A stretch of DNA of 64,000 nt from Monosporascus cannonballus. Lineage: Eukaryota; Ascomycota; Sordariomycetes; Xylariales. The stretch spans positions 62,001-126,000 of the forward strand of contig QJNS01000215.1 in NCBI GenBank assembly GCA_004154925.1, written 5' to 3'. Below, one piece after another: positions 47,215 to 59,215 of this stretch; positions within the stretch are counted from its first letter, which is position 1; the number at the start of each line of letters is the position of its first letter. Both the position numbers and the translations under genes were made by a program. Under the pieces are notes generated by a model, which was not told the origin of the DNA, searched no databases, and worked only from the letters and a program-made list of their open reading frames with translations.

Positions 47215-48437
47215 GTTATTGGACGGTTGTTGGTGGAGGCGCTATTGTCGTGCGCCGGCTTGCGCTGTGGTTTTCTGGAAGTAGCGGATGTATTGAGTGG
47301 GAAGGCAGGCAATTTCGTTTTAAGGCCACGATTACGGACACTGTGTACGACTCAGATGGTGTTGATGCCAGTATTAATACACCATGCCTTTGGACACCCA
47401 CCATGTCATGAAGCAAGTGCTCTTATACTAGCTCCCTATGGGTTACACTCAGCAGCTATCATAGACACCTAATCACCCCTTGCAGGGCAACACCAACCAG
47501 CCAGCTTCTCGAGCGACATTGACATTTACTAGTCTTTTTGAGTTCCACTAGCCCACTTGTCGACTCTGATGTAGTCTGGGTGTTCTATTCCCTGAACGGA
47601 AATTCGGGTAAGAACAAATCCCGTGGTAGTAGCTGTAAAGGCAGTGATCAGGGATTGCATCGCGTAACAATCGAAGCTAGCTTCCACGAGCATAGTCTAG
47701 CCGGCGATCTTCAAGAGCGATTCGGTAAAAAATTTCCGCTTCTCGTCCTTCGCATATCGCTTCCCCACGGACAAGGCAATGGAACGCCTTCCGCATCCTT
47801 CCGCGGGAACCTCGACGGGAACTCGACCGACGGCCCCGCAAAACCGAGGCGCTGGAAGGGAGATGCTACCATCGCCACCGTCTTGGCCCCTCGCTCGTCC
47901 TCGGATGGGATGCTTTCTTAGCTTCACTGGATATAAATATCATTTCGAATTGGGTTGGTTTGTAATGGCCTAGCTGTATCGCACAGCTAGTTGGTGAGAC
48001 GCTTGAAATACAAGATATAGGAAGTTCTTAACTGAAAAGTCGCTGTAGTGTAGAGTTAAAAGCGACGTGTCCGCTCCACGAGCGTACCAGACCCCTGAGC
48101 AACTGCCATCGAACTGCCGTCGAACTCACTAGCTCCTACCCGCGTCTGGCATTGAGCAAGTGGGCGCTGAATGGGGACAGACCGGCCGTGACGCCAACGA
48201 TCCAGAGCCTGGCAGTTCCAAGAACATGCGCATACTCGAGAATAACTTCAATTCACGGCACCTAGCACGAAAGAACCCGACCGACATAAACACTACTCAA
48301 CTCCGATAAACTCCCTCCTCTCTCGAAACCACACCACAAGGAGCCGTTCATCCTTCCTTTCCTCAGGCATAGCATTGCCCCGTCCCGGGACACGAGAGAA
48401 GACAACACCCCTGGGCAATATAACCGGCACCTCACTC
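47215..48437. other. Intergenic between convergent genes
   Basis: Carries the 3' regions of malic enzyme (plus) and the MTC1-like gene (minus). A 127-codon frame at 47538-47921 has no domain or splice support. Confidence 0.45.
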
Positions 48438-50158
48438 TTATATCAGACCCGCGCGGGCCGCCTCGCCGGCGCCCTCATCGACGATGGTCTCGACCTTCTG
48501 CTTGCCTTTGCCGAGGCCGCCCTCGCCGACGCCCATGCGGCGCGCGACGTACCGCTGCGCCAGGACGCCGACGCTGAGGCTCAGCGCCTCCTCGACCCAC
48601 TCGGCGACCCACTCCCGCGGGGCGACGCCGCCGCTCTCGACGATCTCGCGGATCTCGTCGGGGACGCTCTGCTGCTGCTGCTGCCGTCGTTGTTGAGAGT
48701 GGTCGTCGTCCTCCTCCTCCGTCATCGTCTTCTCGCCGCTGGCAGACGCATTGGATGGGCTGGGGGCGTCGAGCCACCGGATCCAGCCAGCGGGCAGCGA
48801 CTGGCTGACGGCGCTGTAGACGATCTCGTGGACGGGGTCGAGCACGTAGACGGCGAAGCAGACCTGGGCGTCCTCGGCGGCGGCATCATCGCCCTCCTCC
48901 TCGGCCGACCCCTTCTCAGCCTCAGCAGCGGTGCTGCCCGCGAAGAGCGCCGTGTCGGCGTCGACGCTGATGGCCTGGACCGCGAGGAATATGTCGCTAG
49001 TGCGCACGGGGTTGTCCTCACTGACGGGCTCGAGCGCGCGCTTCTGCGCCTCGGCGATGCCGCCCCTTGGGGCGAAGTATTCATTAGCGTAGCTCTCGGC
49101 GCTAACGCGGCATAGCTTGGTTCCCTCGAGCAGGCCCTTGACCGCACCAAGGTCGCGGGGGGCGTCCACCTGTCGCCACCAGGGGCCGTCCCGCCAGCCC
49201 GCGGAGCTCGATTGTCCCTTGTAGAAGGCGTCGGAGCCGCGACGGGCGGTGCTCTCGTGGCCGCGCTGGACAACGAGCAGGTCCCCCCCCTCCACCTGCG
49301 ACATGACACGGCTGAAGACGTCATGGATGAGAGGGTCGAGCGACGGGTATCCAACCAAGTCATGGGTGATATGGATGAGGAGGCGCTCGTGCGACGAGAT
49401 GGGGGGCGCCAGAGTGTGCATTATATCAGTCAACGTTGGGAGCGCCCGGTGTCGCAGATCGTCTCCTGCGGTTGTGATGTCAGCTTAAACACCTAGACTG
49501 TCCGAAGTGGCCAAAGTGTCTCCGCAATGAATTTGAAGACGATGTTACGGAAGCAGAATTTACCGAGTCCTTTCAAGGCCCCAACATTTCCTCTGACCTG
49601 CTCGGCCCACTTCTTCGCCTCTTCGTTTTTCTGAATTTCCTTATAGGCTGCCTCAGCCTGCTTTATAGCGGCATTGGCAGTAGCGGATGCAGTGGCGAAG
49701 ATACCACCCCACCAACCGCTACCGCCGCCGGAGGAAGCAGCGGGCGCAGGGGCGGATGTCGTCTGTTCGACCGGACTTTTCTTCTCGGACTCTTGCAGCT
49801 CGGAGCTTGTGGCGCTCGGGGTGAAGCTTGCGTGTAGCGACCGAGTGCTCTCGGCCGACTTACGGGGGACATTGGTCGGCCTGTCCTCGGACTGTCTCGG
49901 CGGAGGAGTTGCCGTGCTGGTTCGTTTCAACGCGGCCGTTTCCCTAAGACGAGGAGTATGCGGGCGCGACGGTTCCTCTCCAAGCTCGTTCTCGAGTTCG
50001 GCAAGGATGTCCTGTTGAGGCTTGTCGCCGCCTCTAGGTTTAGGAGCATTAGACTTAGCTTTGGTGGGCTTCTTAACTGTGTTGTCGTCGCCAATGTCCT
50101 TGAAGAGATCTTCAACCTCGTCGTTTTTGGCTGGTGCCTTTGTTCGCTTTGCCGACAT
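48438..50158 (-). CDS. MTC1: MTC1-family protein (maintenance of telomere capping 1), 2 exons, 540 aa
   Basis: Exons 50158-49564 and 49465-48438 on the minus strand, joined across a 98-bp intron (GTAAAT...ACCGCAG, phase 1), give 540 residues. Landmarks known in fungal MTC1-like proteins: acidic start VEDLFKDIGDD, DILAELENELGE, SRPHTPR, a Ser-rich segment (RSLHASFTPSATSSELQESE), WWGGIFATASATANAAIKQA, the join GNVGALKGLGDDLRHRALP, and the strongly conserved THDLVGYPSLDPLIHDVFSRVM and GGDLLVVQRGHES. The C-terminal half is a globular domain with Glu/Gln-rich loops. In yeast the gene was named from a genetic link to telomere capping; the molecular role is not settled. Divergent from the AT-hook gene at 51667. 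Confidence 0.85.
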
Positions 50159-51666
50159 GGTGAATACAGGCGGGTTTCTGTCTTTGGTTGTCGCTGATGA
50201 GCAATGGAGTGGATACTAGATTCTGTAACGAACGACTACGAAGCCGTTGAACGTGGGTAGCAACAAAATGGCCTTTGGAAGGCGTACAGGCGGAGTCGCA
50301 GACACGTGTGTGCTTGGCTTAACCGATATAACAATGACCCCAAGCTTGGACCGCAAGGAGGGCGGCTGTAAGTTCTGTATCACAGAAGGAGATATATGCG
50401 CAATATGCTCTTGGCGGAGGCCGACCTTATGAACAGAAGACCAAACCAATGCTAGTTTGGAGGCAGATCTTCTCACGTGAGCTGAATGGCTAGACCGCCA
50501 GCGGGATATGTCGTCGACCTCCCCGGCAAGAGCGTCGTTGGCGTAATTGTGTGGTATAAAACTAGGAGAGACACTGGACTGGACTTTTATAGAGGTATTA
50601 TATCATATGATGAAGTTCGAGTTGAGTTGAGTTGCGGAAAGCTTGTCGTCACTGGACGGGGGGGGTGACGGGGCAGACCGGGCAGACCGGGCAGACCGGG
50701 TGGCACGCAATTGTCCCGAAGGGGCAGCATCAGACTCTAGTATAAATCCGGTCTAGCCTCTCTTTCTGTTAGAGAATCTGTATTGTCCAATTGGCTGGAA
50801 TGTCCTTGCCCAAAAGCGCTAACGGTGCCCATGTACGGGTCGGTCGGGGTGGCTGGAATTGTGCTAGTCCGTGGCTGGTGACCCTCGAACCTCCAAAAAA
50901 TAGCAAGAAATGTCAATAATCGCATGCAAGATGAGACAGAAGAGGCGCTGCGCAAAATAACAGATCATCGTCCTCTGCCCTTCTGCTGCTTCTGGTAAAT
51001 CACGAAGCTGATGCGCCGTCTTCATTACATTTCTCGAACGGAATTGATCATCTTTGGACAGTTCAGACTATGTATTAACAGCCCTGCGCGCCAGCTCATC
51101 AACTTATACCAGACCGGTCTCATTCATTCGCCTACATATCACCCCCTAACGTTAAGACGTACCAAATTATTAGCCAGACCACGTCACCTTTCCCTGAAAG
51201 GCTTGCGGATAGCATCTGGAGTAACTTCGCAGAATACTTCAAATATTAATGGACTTCTAGGTCAAGTACGAAAAAGACTTTTGTTGTTTTCCATCTACGC
51301 ACCCATCTCAACTTGGTCTGATTCCGCCTCCTTTGGGCGAAGAGCCATCATCCACTAATTTTCACCCTGCAACATGAGATTTCTTACTGCACTTACCTCA
51401 CTTGACCACCTACTGACAAAACCCCAGATTCTTCACATTCAAAGCATCTGCAGTGCGCTTCTCAATACTCGGCGTCTTCTAAATACTTGAATATCCATCT
51501 GCCTTCTTGTGGATTTCCTCCTAGCGGTCTACTTCTATCATCATCGTATTAACAAAACCTTCCCCACTTACATAATCTCCGACCAAAACTTCTCTGACAC
51601 CATCTATTAGCTCGCTCCCCCATACAATACCACTTACACAAACGCACAATTGCATCACGAATCACC
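50159..51666. promoter_or_regulatory. Shared 1.5-kb divergent intergenic region
   Basis: It lies between the start codons of the MTC1-like gene (minus) and the AT-hook gene (plus) and must contain both promoters. A 9-bp tandem repeat (GGGCAGACC, three units plus GGG) occurs at 50671-50700. CT-rich tracts precede ATG 51667. No upstream gene is supported; frames here are short. Confidence 0.5.
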
Positions 51667-54565
51667 ATGGATTCTCCTGCTTCTCGCGGTAGGAGAGGTT
51701 CAGCGGCTAGAAAGAGACATTCTTTCCCGGCCAGGTCATCGTCCCAAAACCTCCCGGAATCTGTGGATCTGCCCCCGTCTAGCACCCCAGCCGCCGAGAT
51801 GTATTCATCTTCATTCACCTTTGAAACGCCCAGTCCCTCAAATCCAAGAGGTACTCGCAAGCGCGGCCGTCAAGTGGAAGGCGCCGATCCTTCCCCAGGT
51901 GACGCCGAAACCAAGGGCGGGAGGTCACTGCGAAAGAGGACTCGCGTTGACTACAGCTTTGATCAACTGGATTATGATGAGAACCATGGTCCCAAGTCAA
52001 CGCCTACTACTAGCCGTTCTTATCTGAAGAAGAGGAAGACTGACTCTGCATTTCACGATGATGAGTTGGATGAGGAAGCCGAGACTCGTGCCAAGAGACG
52101 CGCCTCTGAGCAGCCTCCGCAGTCAGCACCTCGTCGTCGTGGCCCTGGCAGGAAGTCTAACGTCGGCATGCTACCGTCATATATGCCGGATCCCCAGATA
52201 GAGGACGTTGAGGTCAAAGACACCATTGAAGTTGGAGGCCATCATAGCTCGCACTCTGAGGACTCTTCACAGAGACGTGCCAGTTCCAGCTCATCTCAAA
52301 CGAACTCGAACCCGCCGGAACAGCATAAAAGCGAGGATACTGTGGTCGTCCAGGAGACACCCAAAGCGCCCCATCCTCCTAGCGGTGAGCCAGCTGAGAA
52401 TTCACTTAAACATAAAGTGCCCGTACCCGAACAGGAAGCACCAGAAGTGAAAACTCCCCAGGAGTATCAGTCAGCAGCTGTCATCTCTAGCCTAGAGGGT
52501 GTCGACCCTCTGGAACATCTCACCCCCTACATTGACGGCGCCGTCACGCTCTACCCTGCCATCCGATCTGAGGCGGAGCCGGATCCTGACGCGGACTTGG
52601 CCCAAGAAGATGCAGCGCAGCCGGAGGAAGCGGTTGACGATGTCGCAGATGGAGTGGAAGACGAGACACCAGCAGGCACCCCGCGGCCAACGGAGACTCG
52701 GGCTAACTCACCGGCTCTGGAGAGCGACGTCATCGATATGGTACCTCCTGTGAGGAAGCAATATCGATACAAGCAGACGAGACCGGCATCCGAATTCACC
52801 GACTTATTCACTGATATCAAGTCGCTATCACATGACAAACTCCACCGAAGACTCGAAGTCGTCAATCACGCTCTCGTCGCTTGGCAAAATGAGTACAACG
52901 AGCTCCGGAAAATTACTGATGATGAGGACAACGCACAGCGCTACCATCAAGAAGAAGCCGCGTTCCTACATCGTCAAAAGATGGCCATCAGCAAAGACCC
53001 GGATGCCAACCCCGTCCAAAAGGAATTTGTCGTTCGAGGTATCAGAGCTCAGAAACCGGATCCGTACATCGCCTACGCGAAACAACAAGACAGGATCATG
53101 GCCAATGCCTACCTCTTCGAGTACGACGATAGAGAGTCGAAGATTGGACAACAAGACCCGATCGCGCAAAGAGCCGGTGTCGGCAAGGGTCGATTACGCG
53201 ACCGCCCCAAGCAGACTGCGAAGGCCGCCGAGGCGGATGACACGAATGTCGTCCACGGAAAACGCCCCAGAAAGGCTCCAGCATTGTTCGACGGAGGTGA
53301 CGCCACTAGTAGGGCCTCGACTCCGGTCCCAGTGCCTGGTCGCCGACGCCGCCGCGCCGGCCAAGCCACTGAGGAGAATGGTGATGCTCCGCCCGCTTCG
53401 CGGAGCTCCCAACCGCCTGCTCCTCCGGGCTCGCAACCGCAGCATGCCGAGCAGGAAAGTGAAAAGGAAAAGGAAACAACCAAGAAAAGAGGGAAGGGAG
53501 GTCGGCCCCGAAAGCATCCTCTTCCGGCGCCAATTCCTGAAGAGGATCCCGCGCCCGCTGCAGTTGCGGAGGCAGAGCCACAGCCACAGCCAGCAGCCGC
53601 TGCTCCTAAAGAGAAGCGGACCCGGAGACGTAGACGTAAGGTACACGACGCTGAAGATGAACCAGCCAAAAATGGAACAACACATGGGGCTCTGCCCAAA
53701 CCGGCAGCCCCTCGCAGAAGGGACCCCGATATCACGGAAATTCCTTCGGGGTCTTTCTACACTACTTCTATACCATCTACGGCGGCCCCCGAAGAGTCGC
53801 GGCCGCGAACTTCGTCATCCACCGCGACCGCCTCCACCGTAACTTCGAACTATCAACTCAGGGAGAAGCGGCGCACGAACTTCTCCTCGTTCAGTGACGG
53901 CGGCGAACAACAACCCGTCGTCCAGGAAGAAAAGGAACCCAGACCCAAACGCCTCAGACGGGCACCGAAGAAGATCCAGACCGAGGATTTCGCCCCCTTC
54001 CATGAGTCCATGCCCACCCTAGCGCCCACTCTGGCGCCCGCTCCCGCCCAACCCACCGTGGCCGCGCCGGCCGTCCGGCTGCCAGGCCCTCCTCATGTCC
54101 CTCTGGTACCCAAGCCACCCCCGCGGATCAGGATCAAGAACTACCACCCGCCCGCCCCTGCTTCCGCGCCCACGTCGGTACCGTCCTCCGAGGCGCCGTC
54201 GCTGCCGCGCTCCTCCACGGACGCCACGCCGCCCCTCTCAACCAACGGCAACGGCAATAACGTGGACGGCGTGGACGCCGCCGGAGACCCTCCGAAGGAC
54301 TACAACACCATGACCAAGTCCGAGAAGATGTCCTACTCGATGAAAGGTGAGTCTTTTTCCTCTCTCCCCATCGAGCGCTGGGTCCCTAAGTCGATGATTG
54401 ATTGCTAACACACCGCTTACTTTAGCCCGGTGGGCATCCGGATCTATGAACCCGGCCGTTGTCAAGCGGCGCGCCACCCTGGCCGCTAAGAAGCAGGCTA
54501 CGACGAAGCCCCTCGCGCCCGGCCAGCAGCAGCAGACACCCGGCGCACCCGCGGTAGCCCAGTAA
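51667..54565 (+). CDS. AT-hook nuclear protein, 2 exons, 939 aa
   Basis: Exon 1 51667-54346, intron 54347-54425 (GTGAGT...CTAACACACCGCTTACTTTAG, phase 1), exon 2 54426-54565. The protein is mostly disordered and basic, with a GRPRKH AT-hook core (about residues 612-617, in KKRGKGGRPRKHPLP), an AT-hook-like RRRGPGRKSN (about 156-165) and many Lys/Arg clusters of nuclear-signal type. The only folded-looking part is about residues 375-500 (FTDLFTDIKSLSHDKLHRRL, ALVAWQNEYNELRKITDD, AQKPDPYIAYAKQQDR), probably helical and a protein-contact region. The end (SEKMSYSMKARWASGSM) is compact and may be conserved. Likely a chromatin-associated DNA-binding factor; the exact complex is not identifiable by eye. 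Pro/Ala-rich linkers fill 770-900. Confidence 0.8.
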
Positions 54566-55428
54566 AGAAAAACGGAAAAGGAAAAATGAAAAACGAAATA
54601 CAACACAGTCGCGCCTGGATAGACGGCGTCAAAACGCATCGTCTTTGTTTTCAGCCCGGAACTCAGAACAGGCGCGCCTCCTCGTGGACGAGGGAGTCCG
54701 AGATGGAAACCCACGGCGTCCGTCTGGCTGACGATACTTTGTTATTAGTCAAGACGAAAGAGATGCCGATCGAAAAACTCCTCCTGAGTGAGGAGAGGTC
54801 GAGATGTGGAAAACCCGCGGCGCCCATCTGATCATGACGCGTTATTACCCTAGTCAGGGTGAAGAGAAGGATACCTATGGAAAAGCAGAGAGCATAGATG
54901 TCATTGCATAGCCCAGCGAAAAAAAAATGGTTCAGCGCATAATTGGAGGACATATAGAGGCAAGCGGTTGCCACGTACATACGATCACGCACTCATATAT
55001 ACACCCATACCCAAATACATATAATGAAATCCTGCATTCATCAAGCATACCGATGAGGCTCTTCTCGTAGTGAAGGCGTTGCCGGGGGTATATCATGGAT
55101 GCTGGATGGCCCAACCATGGCCAGTGGATAGTTGATAACTGGTGTTGCTGCTCTCGATTTACCTATAACTTAGAGGGGACTTCAATATCCCAACAGCCCG
55201 ATGAACGGGAAATAGTAGTTGAAAGCTGAGATGCTGAGGCAGTTTCATGTAAGAGCCGCAATGAGATACCAGTAGTAACACCCACCATAGGCCACTCATC
55301 TACATAGTCGACGACGTTACCGCGCCCTCCTTCGAGTCGTATCCAGCCTCTCCCACAGTTACTCTAACGGCGACCTCCAGTCGTCTCTAGCGGTAATAGT
55401 CTCGGCTCGCCCGAGCTCATCGGATCGT
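54566..55428. other. 3' region and intergenic
   Basis: No gene seen. Two diverged copies of a block of about 20 bp (near 54700 and near 54805, GAGATG...GAAA...CCC..CGGCG) suggest a small old duplication in the 3' flank. Confidence 0.4.
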
Positions 55429-56106
55429 GTGCCATGTTCCGGCAGGTGCGGAGGAGTCCCGGGCGCGCCGCAGAGGTACCCCTGCGGCGACGTGAGCACC
55501 GGCCAAATGACCGCGTCCGCCGGCAGTCATCGGACTCATTACGACGATAATATTGAGGCTCTCGAGTGGGGGCGCCAGCACATCACCCTCGCGACACAGG
55601 CGAGACAGCTGCATACGGACTGATTCTTCCACGACAGCAGATGATACAGCCATGACTACCACGTCTTTGGGCTCATGTACATCCAAGGCTTTCTCCAGCG
55701 CAACATCTACGGCAGCGGCATGGGATGTATCAATGCGGACAATAACGAAAGGACTAGGGCAAGCCTCGAAGAAGCGGTACTAAGGGTCGGCTCGAACTGG
55801 CAAGGTAAGTAATCCCGCAGTTTACCCACCCCTTTTCGACCCGGGACCACCCCCTTCGGCCCCGAAAGTCTACTACTGTTAAGAACCGCATTAATACGAG
55901 ACCCAGAGGAAAACGTATACGGCCGGTACGGAGACATGCCCGCCATCCAGATCGTGTCACCGGATACGCCCGGGGTTAGGTATCTCCCGAGACGCCCAGA
56001 GATGAATAGGGAGGACTTCGAGTTCCCCAAGGTCAGCCCCTGGCCCGAGGTCTCTGAGTACAGTCTCCAGCACGAGGTCTCCGAGCGGAACCCCCGGCCG
56101 TCGTGA
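55429..56106 (+). pseudogene. Decayed plus-strand gene, unknown family
   Basis: One frame reads as protein with two TGA stops between about 55621 and 55645: SGRCGGVPGAPQRYPCGDVS, then WGRQHITLATQARQLHTD, then DYHVFGLMYIQGFLQRNIY and ERTRASLEEAVLRVGSNWQ. At 55806 a GTAAGT donor follows. An acceptor ACCCAG at about 55907 rejoins the frame in phase (ENVYGRYGDMPAIQIVSPD, RRPEMNREDFEFPKVSPWP) and ends at TGA 56104-56106. Third positions are strongly G/C, which picks the plus strand over the overlapping minus frame 55707-56114. The protein family is not recognised. Confidence 0.4.
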
Positions 56107-58421
56107 GCATGCATCGGAAGCCTACATAGTAAGTGTCAGAATCAAGTATAAACGTTGAGACAATATATTCCGGAGTACCATCGCTCTCCAAGCCATCGTA
56201 TCTCTCGATATCCTCGTCGTCGCGCTCCGTCTTGATATTCCCGTTAATCAAAGCCATGTCGGCTGGCCGGCTCGCCCAGGGAGGTCTGCAGACAGAGGCT
56301 TGCGGCAATGCATCAGGCTGCCAGACGACGTTACCGCCGTGCTCTAACTATGGCCCAGAGGATTTGTACCCCTATTCCCGACGCGTCCGACTCCTCCCGC
56401 CATTCCGGTTTTGGGCAGATCGCAGTCTCGTAATGCGGCCGATCCCCAAGCACGGCGGCTGTCCGAAGAATGATGGGTATTAGCATCGGGAAACGGAAAT
56501 CCGGCCGTCGAAGACCTTGTCCGCGTCAGGCAGCATTTCGAGTCCAGTGAACAACGTGACGGCCAGTAGGGGAATAGGTAGTCCGTGTGGCCGCGCTGAA
56601 TATGATCCTCTTCCGTCGGATCTTCGCAGATCTTTATAGAGATTGAAGAATGCAAGAGACAGGAAAGGCTCGGAGGTTGGCACTCGCTGGGCAGGCTACG
56701 GTTGGGTTTGAGAGCAGTCGGTCGTCTTCACCCACACTTATTATTGTATCATATCAACATACACTCTGACTCGATCACTAGACCTTATATGATGCACAGA
56801 TATCTTAGACAAAAGATGCAGGTATTAAGAACAAAGCTCCACAATTCGGGGGTTTATCTAAAGACTGTTGCGAGGCTTGTCGTATTATTACTTACGCGAC
56901 GCTCACGGTATATCCCAAGCGTCTGTGACTAAAAAGCCAAATGATTCATATGCTATTTTGATTAATATTCCCCGTCTTGTCCACTCTGCTGGTAAAGTCC
57001 TACATGGCCGTAGATAACCACTATGCTACCATGAGGACCCCGAGGTGCGTCGCTGCCACCATCGCAGCTATTCGGATGGGCGTAATGGTATATACAGCCT
57101 TGCTGATTGAGAGGGGTCCTGGAAATAGAAGATAATGGAATAGTTAGATATATCCATAATATTCTGTTAACGCCACCCGGAGAAAATCGTGCCGGGCTAA
57201 GACATATACTTATATCAAACTCCGTAGACAAAACGAAACCACTTTGCATTATTGCCTTGAGCGATAAGTATTGTCTAAATTTCCCCCACGGTTGGTTATA
57301 GTTTCCTTCGATATTTATTATCATGGTGATCATTGGGGAGCAGCGGGTAGCGGAGTACGTGTGGCTATGGCTGCTGCTGGACGTTGAGCGGACATCAGGT
57401 GGAGTGGGAATCACGGATATGAGTTCCTCATAGGGTGAATAGCTAGGCCTGCGTTCGAAAACACCCCAAAGGTTATATCTCCTGCAACTCCATGGAAGAC
57501 ACTGTCGGGGGAAAAGGTCTACACAGTTCAGGCATCTAGGGATTAAACCGGATGCCTGGTATTTTATATAACTGCATGCGTCCCGGCAAACTAAACGAAT
57601 TACTCTGTTGCTCTGATTATTCGGTTATAAGGTTGTGAGTGGAGCGATTGCAATAATTATGTAAAGACATAACTGAACCTCGTTGTATCATAATTTGTTT
57701 CTTCGTCCTAAGCTCCCTGAATCCCGGGGAAAAGCCATTTCTAGACCTCGCAAGACAGTACCGTAACTGTAACCGCGCTTACGCCATGTCAGTTCATATA
57801 ACATGCCGCTGCCGACTCAATCCGGCTGGTCCAATATTCGCTCCAAGGAGGGGGGGCTTGATTCATGTTGAAATATGGCGGTCGGGAAGGGAAGGCAATT
57901 TAACGGGGCGGCAATAACCATAGTAGTTAATTATCTGGGTATTATATATCCGCGTGCCTAATGTATTGTACGAAACTGAACTGCCTTTGCAATGGCAACC
58001 ACGACCTTGCTCTTTCCGGCGGAACTGCAAAAGCAGACCATTCGGTCTAGTGGTACTTGACGGTTAGGTAGAACTCCAGATTCGTGATTTTCTGGAACTG
58101 TTGCGCGTAAGTCCAAAGAGCCGCCCAGTTGCCTCTTTTGTTTGTTTGAGATACAAGGTTTAGAAATTCAAAGATCTTAACTTATTTTTCACTAAAAAGA
58201 ACAGCAAAACATGTGGTCCAGTATCCTATTCGAGCATATTAGTAACCCCTTCGTTTACCACCACCGTACACAATAATATCTAACTTCGGCCGGCGAGTAG
58301 TATTCCCGCGACTAATTATTCGTATGCCACACGTAGAGGGTCAGCCGCAGCCGTTCTAAGGTTGTCATGAACCGGTGATATAGCCGCCTTGAATACGGAG
58401 TACTAGAAGAATGCATAAAGA
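56107..58421. other. Long stretch without a supported gene
   Basis: Opposing frames at 56133-56483 (plus) and 56033-56308 (minus, with TERDDEDIERYDGLESDG) are both open and cannot be decided. 56700-58400 is moderately AT-rich with no coding signal, and no tRNA or rRNA is apparent. Confidence 0.4.
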
Positions 58422-58680
58422 TTGTACGAAGTAAAGCCAGTTGGTATAAGTCGCGGGGCAGAGATAGTGGTTGCCGGGGATGCCAGGCGACCTGCTCATC
58501 AAGGCAACCTTCAAGGTCTGATGGCAGTGGCGAACCCGGTGATGGCGTACTTCCAGCCCAACAGCATCCTGCGGACGTCGTCTAAGCCCGCCGCTGATGT
58601 CCTTCGGGCCTGCTACGACACGGAGGTGCCTGGGAAGCGCCCCGACGGCGCCTACATGAACGGCTCCGAGGTCAGTAACT
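58422..58680 (+). pseudogene. C-terminal fragment of a short-chain dehydrogenase
   Basis: Within a longer frame, about 45 residues (NPVMAYFQPNSILRTSSKPA, ADVLRACYDTEVPGKRPDG, AYMNGSE) resemble the end of fungal short-chain dehydrogenase/reductases of the WWOX/retinol-dehydrogenase-like type, where N-x-W-F-Q-P-x-x-I-L-R-T and A-A-D-V-L-R-A are typical. The Rossmann fold, catalytic Tyr-x3-Lys and glycine motif are absent upstream, so this is a truncated relic. The frame continues into low-quality sequence after GGCTCCGAG|GTCAGT, a possible donor. Confidence 0.4.
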
Positions 58681-59215
58681 TCCGCCGGAGCCGAAGGGTG
58701 AGGCGAAGTGTAAACGGCTGTGGAGAAATAGCTTGGGTTTCGCGCGGGTCATAGAAGGGGACACAGTGCTTGCTGATTGGAGTTAGTGTGTGGTTTCAGG
58801 AGGTCTTGGATAGGGGTTAGCCGGAAGCCGAATCATGTAAGCGAGCTTTTGGATCACAGAGTGCAGAACTATTCGCGTAGGGGATGTAAGATCTAGTTTA
58901 ATGAGTTGAAACAAACGTACTGCTCGGTCCATGTAGCTTGTTAAGACAGTCCTAGTGGTTTCAATGGACGTCGACACGTAAGGGGTCGAATAAGGCGCGG
59001 GAATCGACCAGATTAAGAACCATGCCGCCATCCTCCAAAATTTAAGTTGCCACAGACAGCTCCTGTACTACGCTCCGGAACACCCAGTTGCATCGCCAAT
59101 TTGTAAGTCTATTGAAATCGACTACTCCGTGCTACTCGTCCAGTAACTTCAGAATCTCGAATTCAATGGTGCAATATACGCTGACTCGCTCACCGAAACA
59201 CGTCAGAAGGTAGAA
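58681..59215. other. Intergenic
   Basis: Contains the 3' flank of the minus-strand GST gene; no other feature seen. Confidence 0.4.

Noticed and set aside
46470..47312. Long minus-strand frames opposite malic enzyme exon 5 (280 and 206 codons)
   Set aside because: They mirror a GC-rich exon; the plus strand carries clear malic enzyme motifs.
48375..49115. 246-codon plus-strand frame
   Set aside because: Antisense shadow of the MTC1-like C-terminal exon, low-complexity Leu/Ala/Asp.
52832..53842. 336-codon plus-strand frame inside the AT-hook gene
   Set aside because: Shifted-frame shadow rich in Arg/Ser/Pro; the 913-codon frame is the real one.
56962..57414. 150-codon minus-strand frame
   Set aside because: No domain, no codon bias, and the neighbouring DNA has no coding signal.
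58000..58110. tRNA-like bases (GGTCTAGTGGTA...)
   Set aside because: I could not form an acceptor stem, an anticodon arm and a GTTCGAATC-type loop together.
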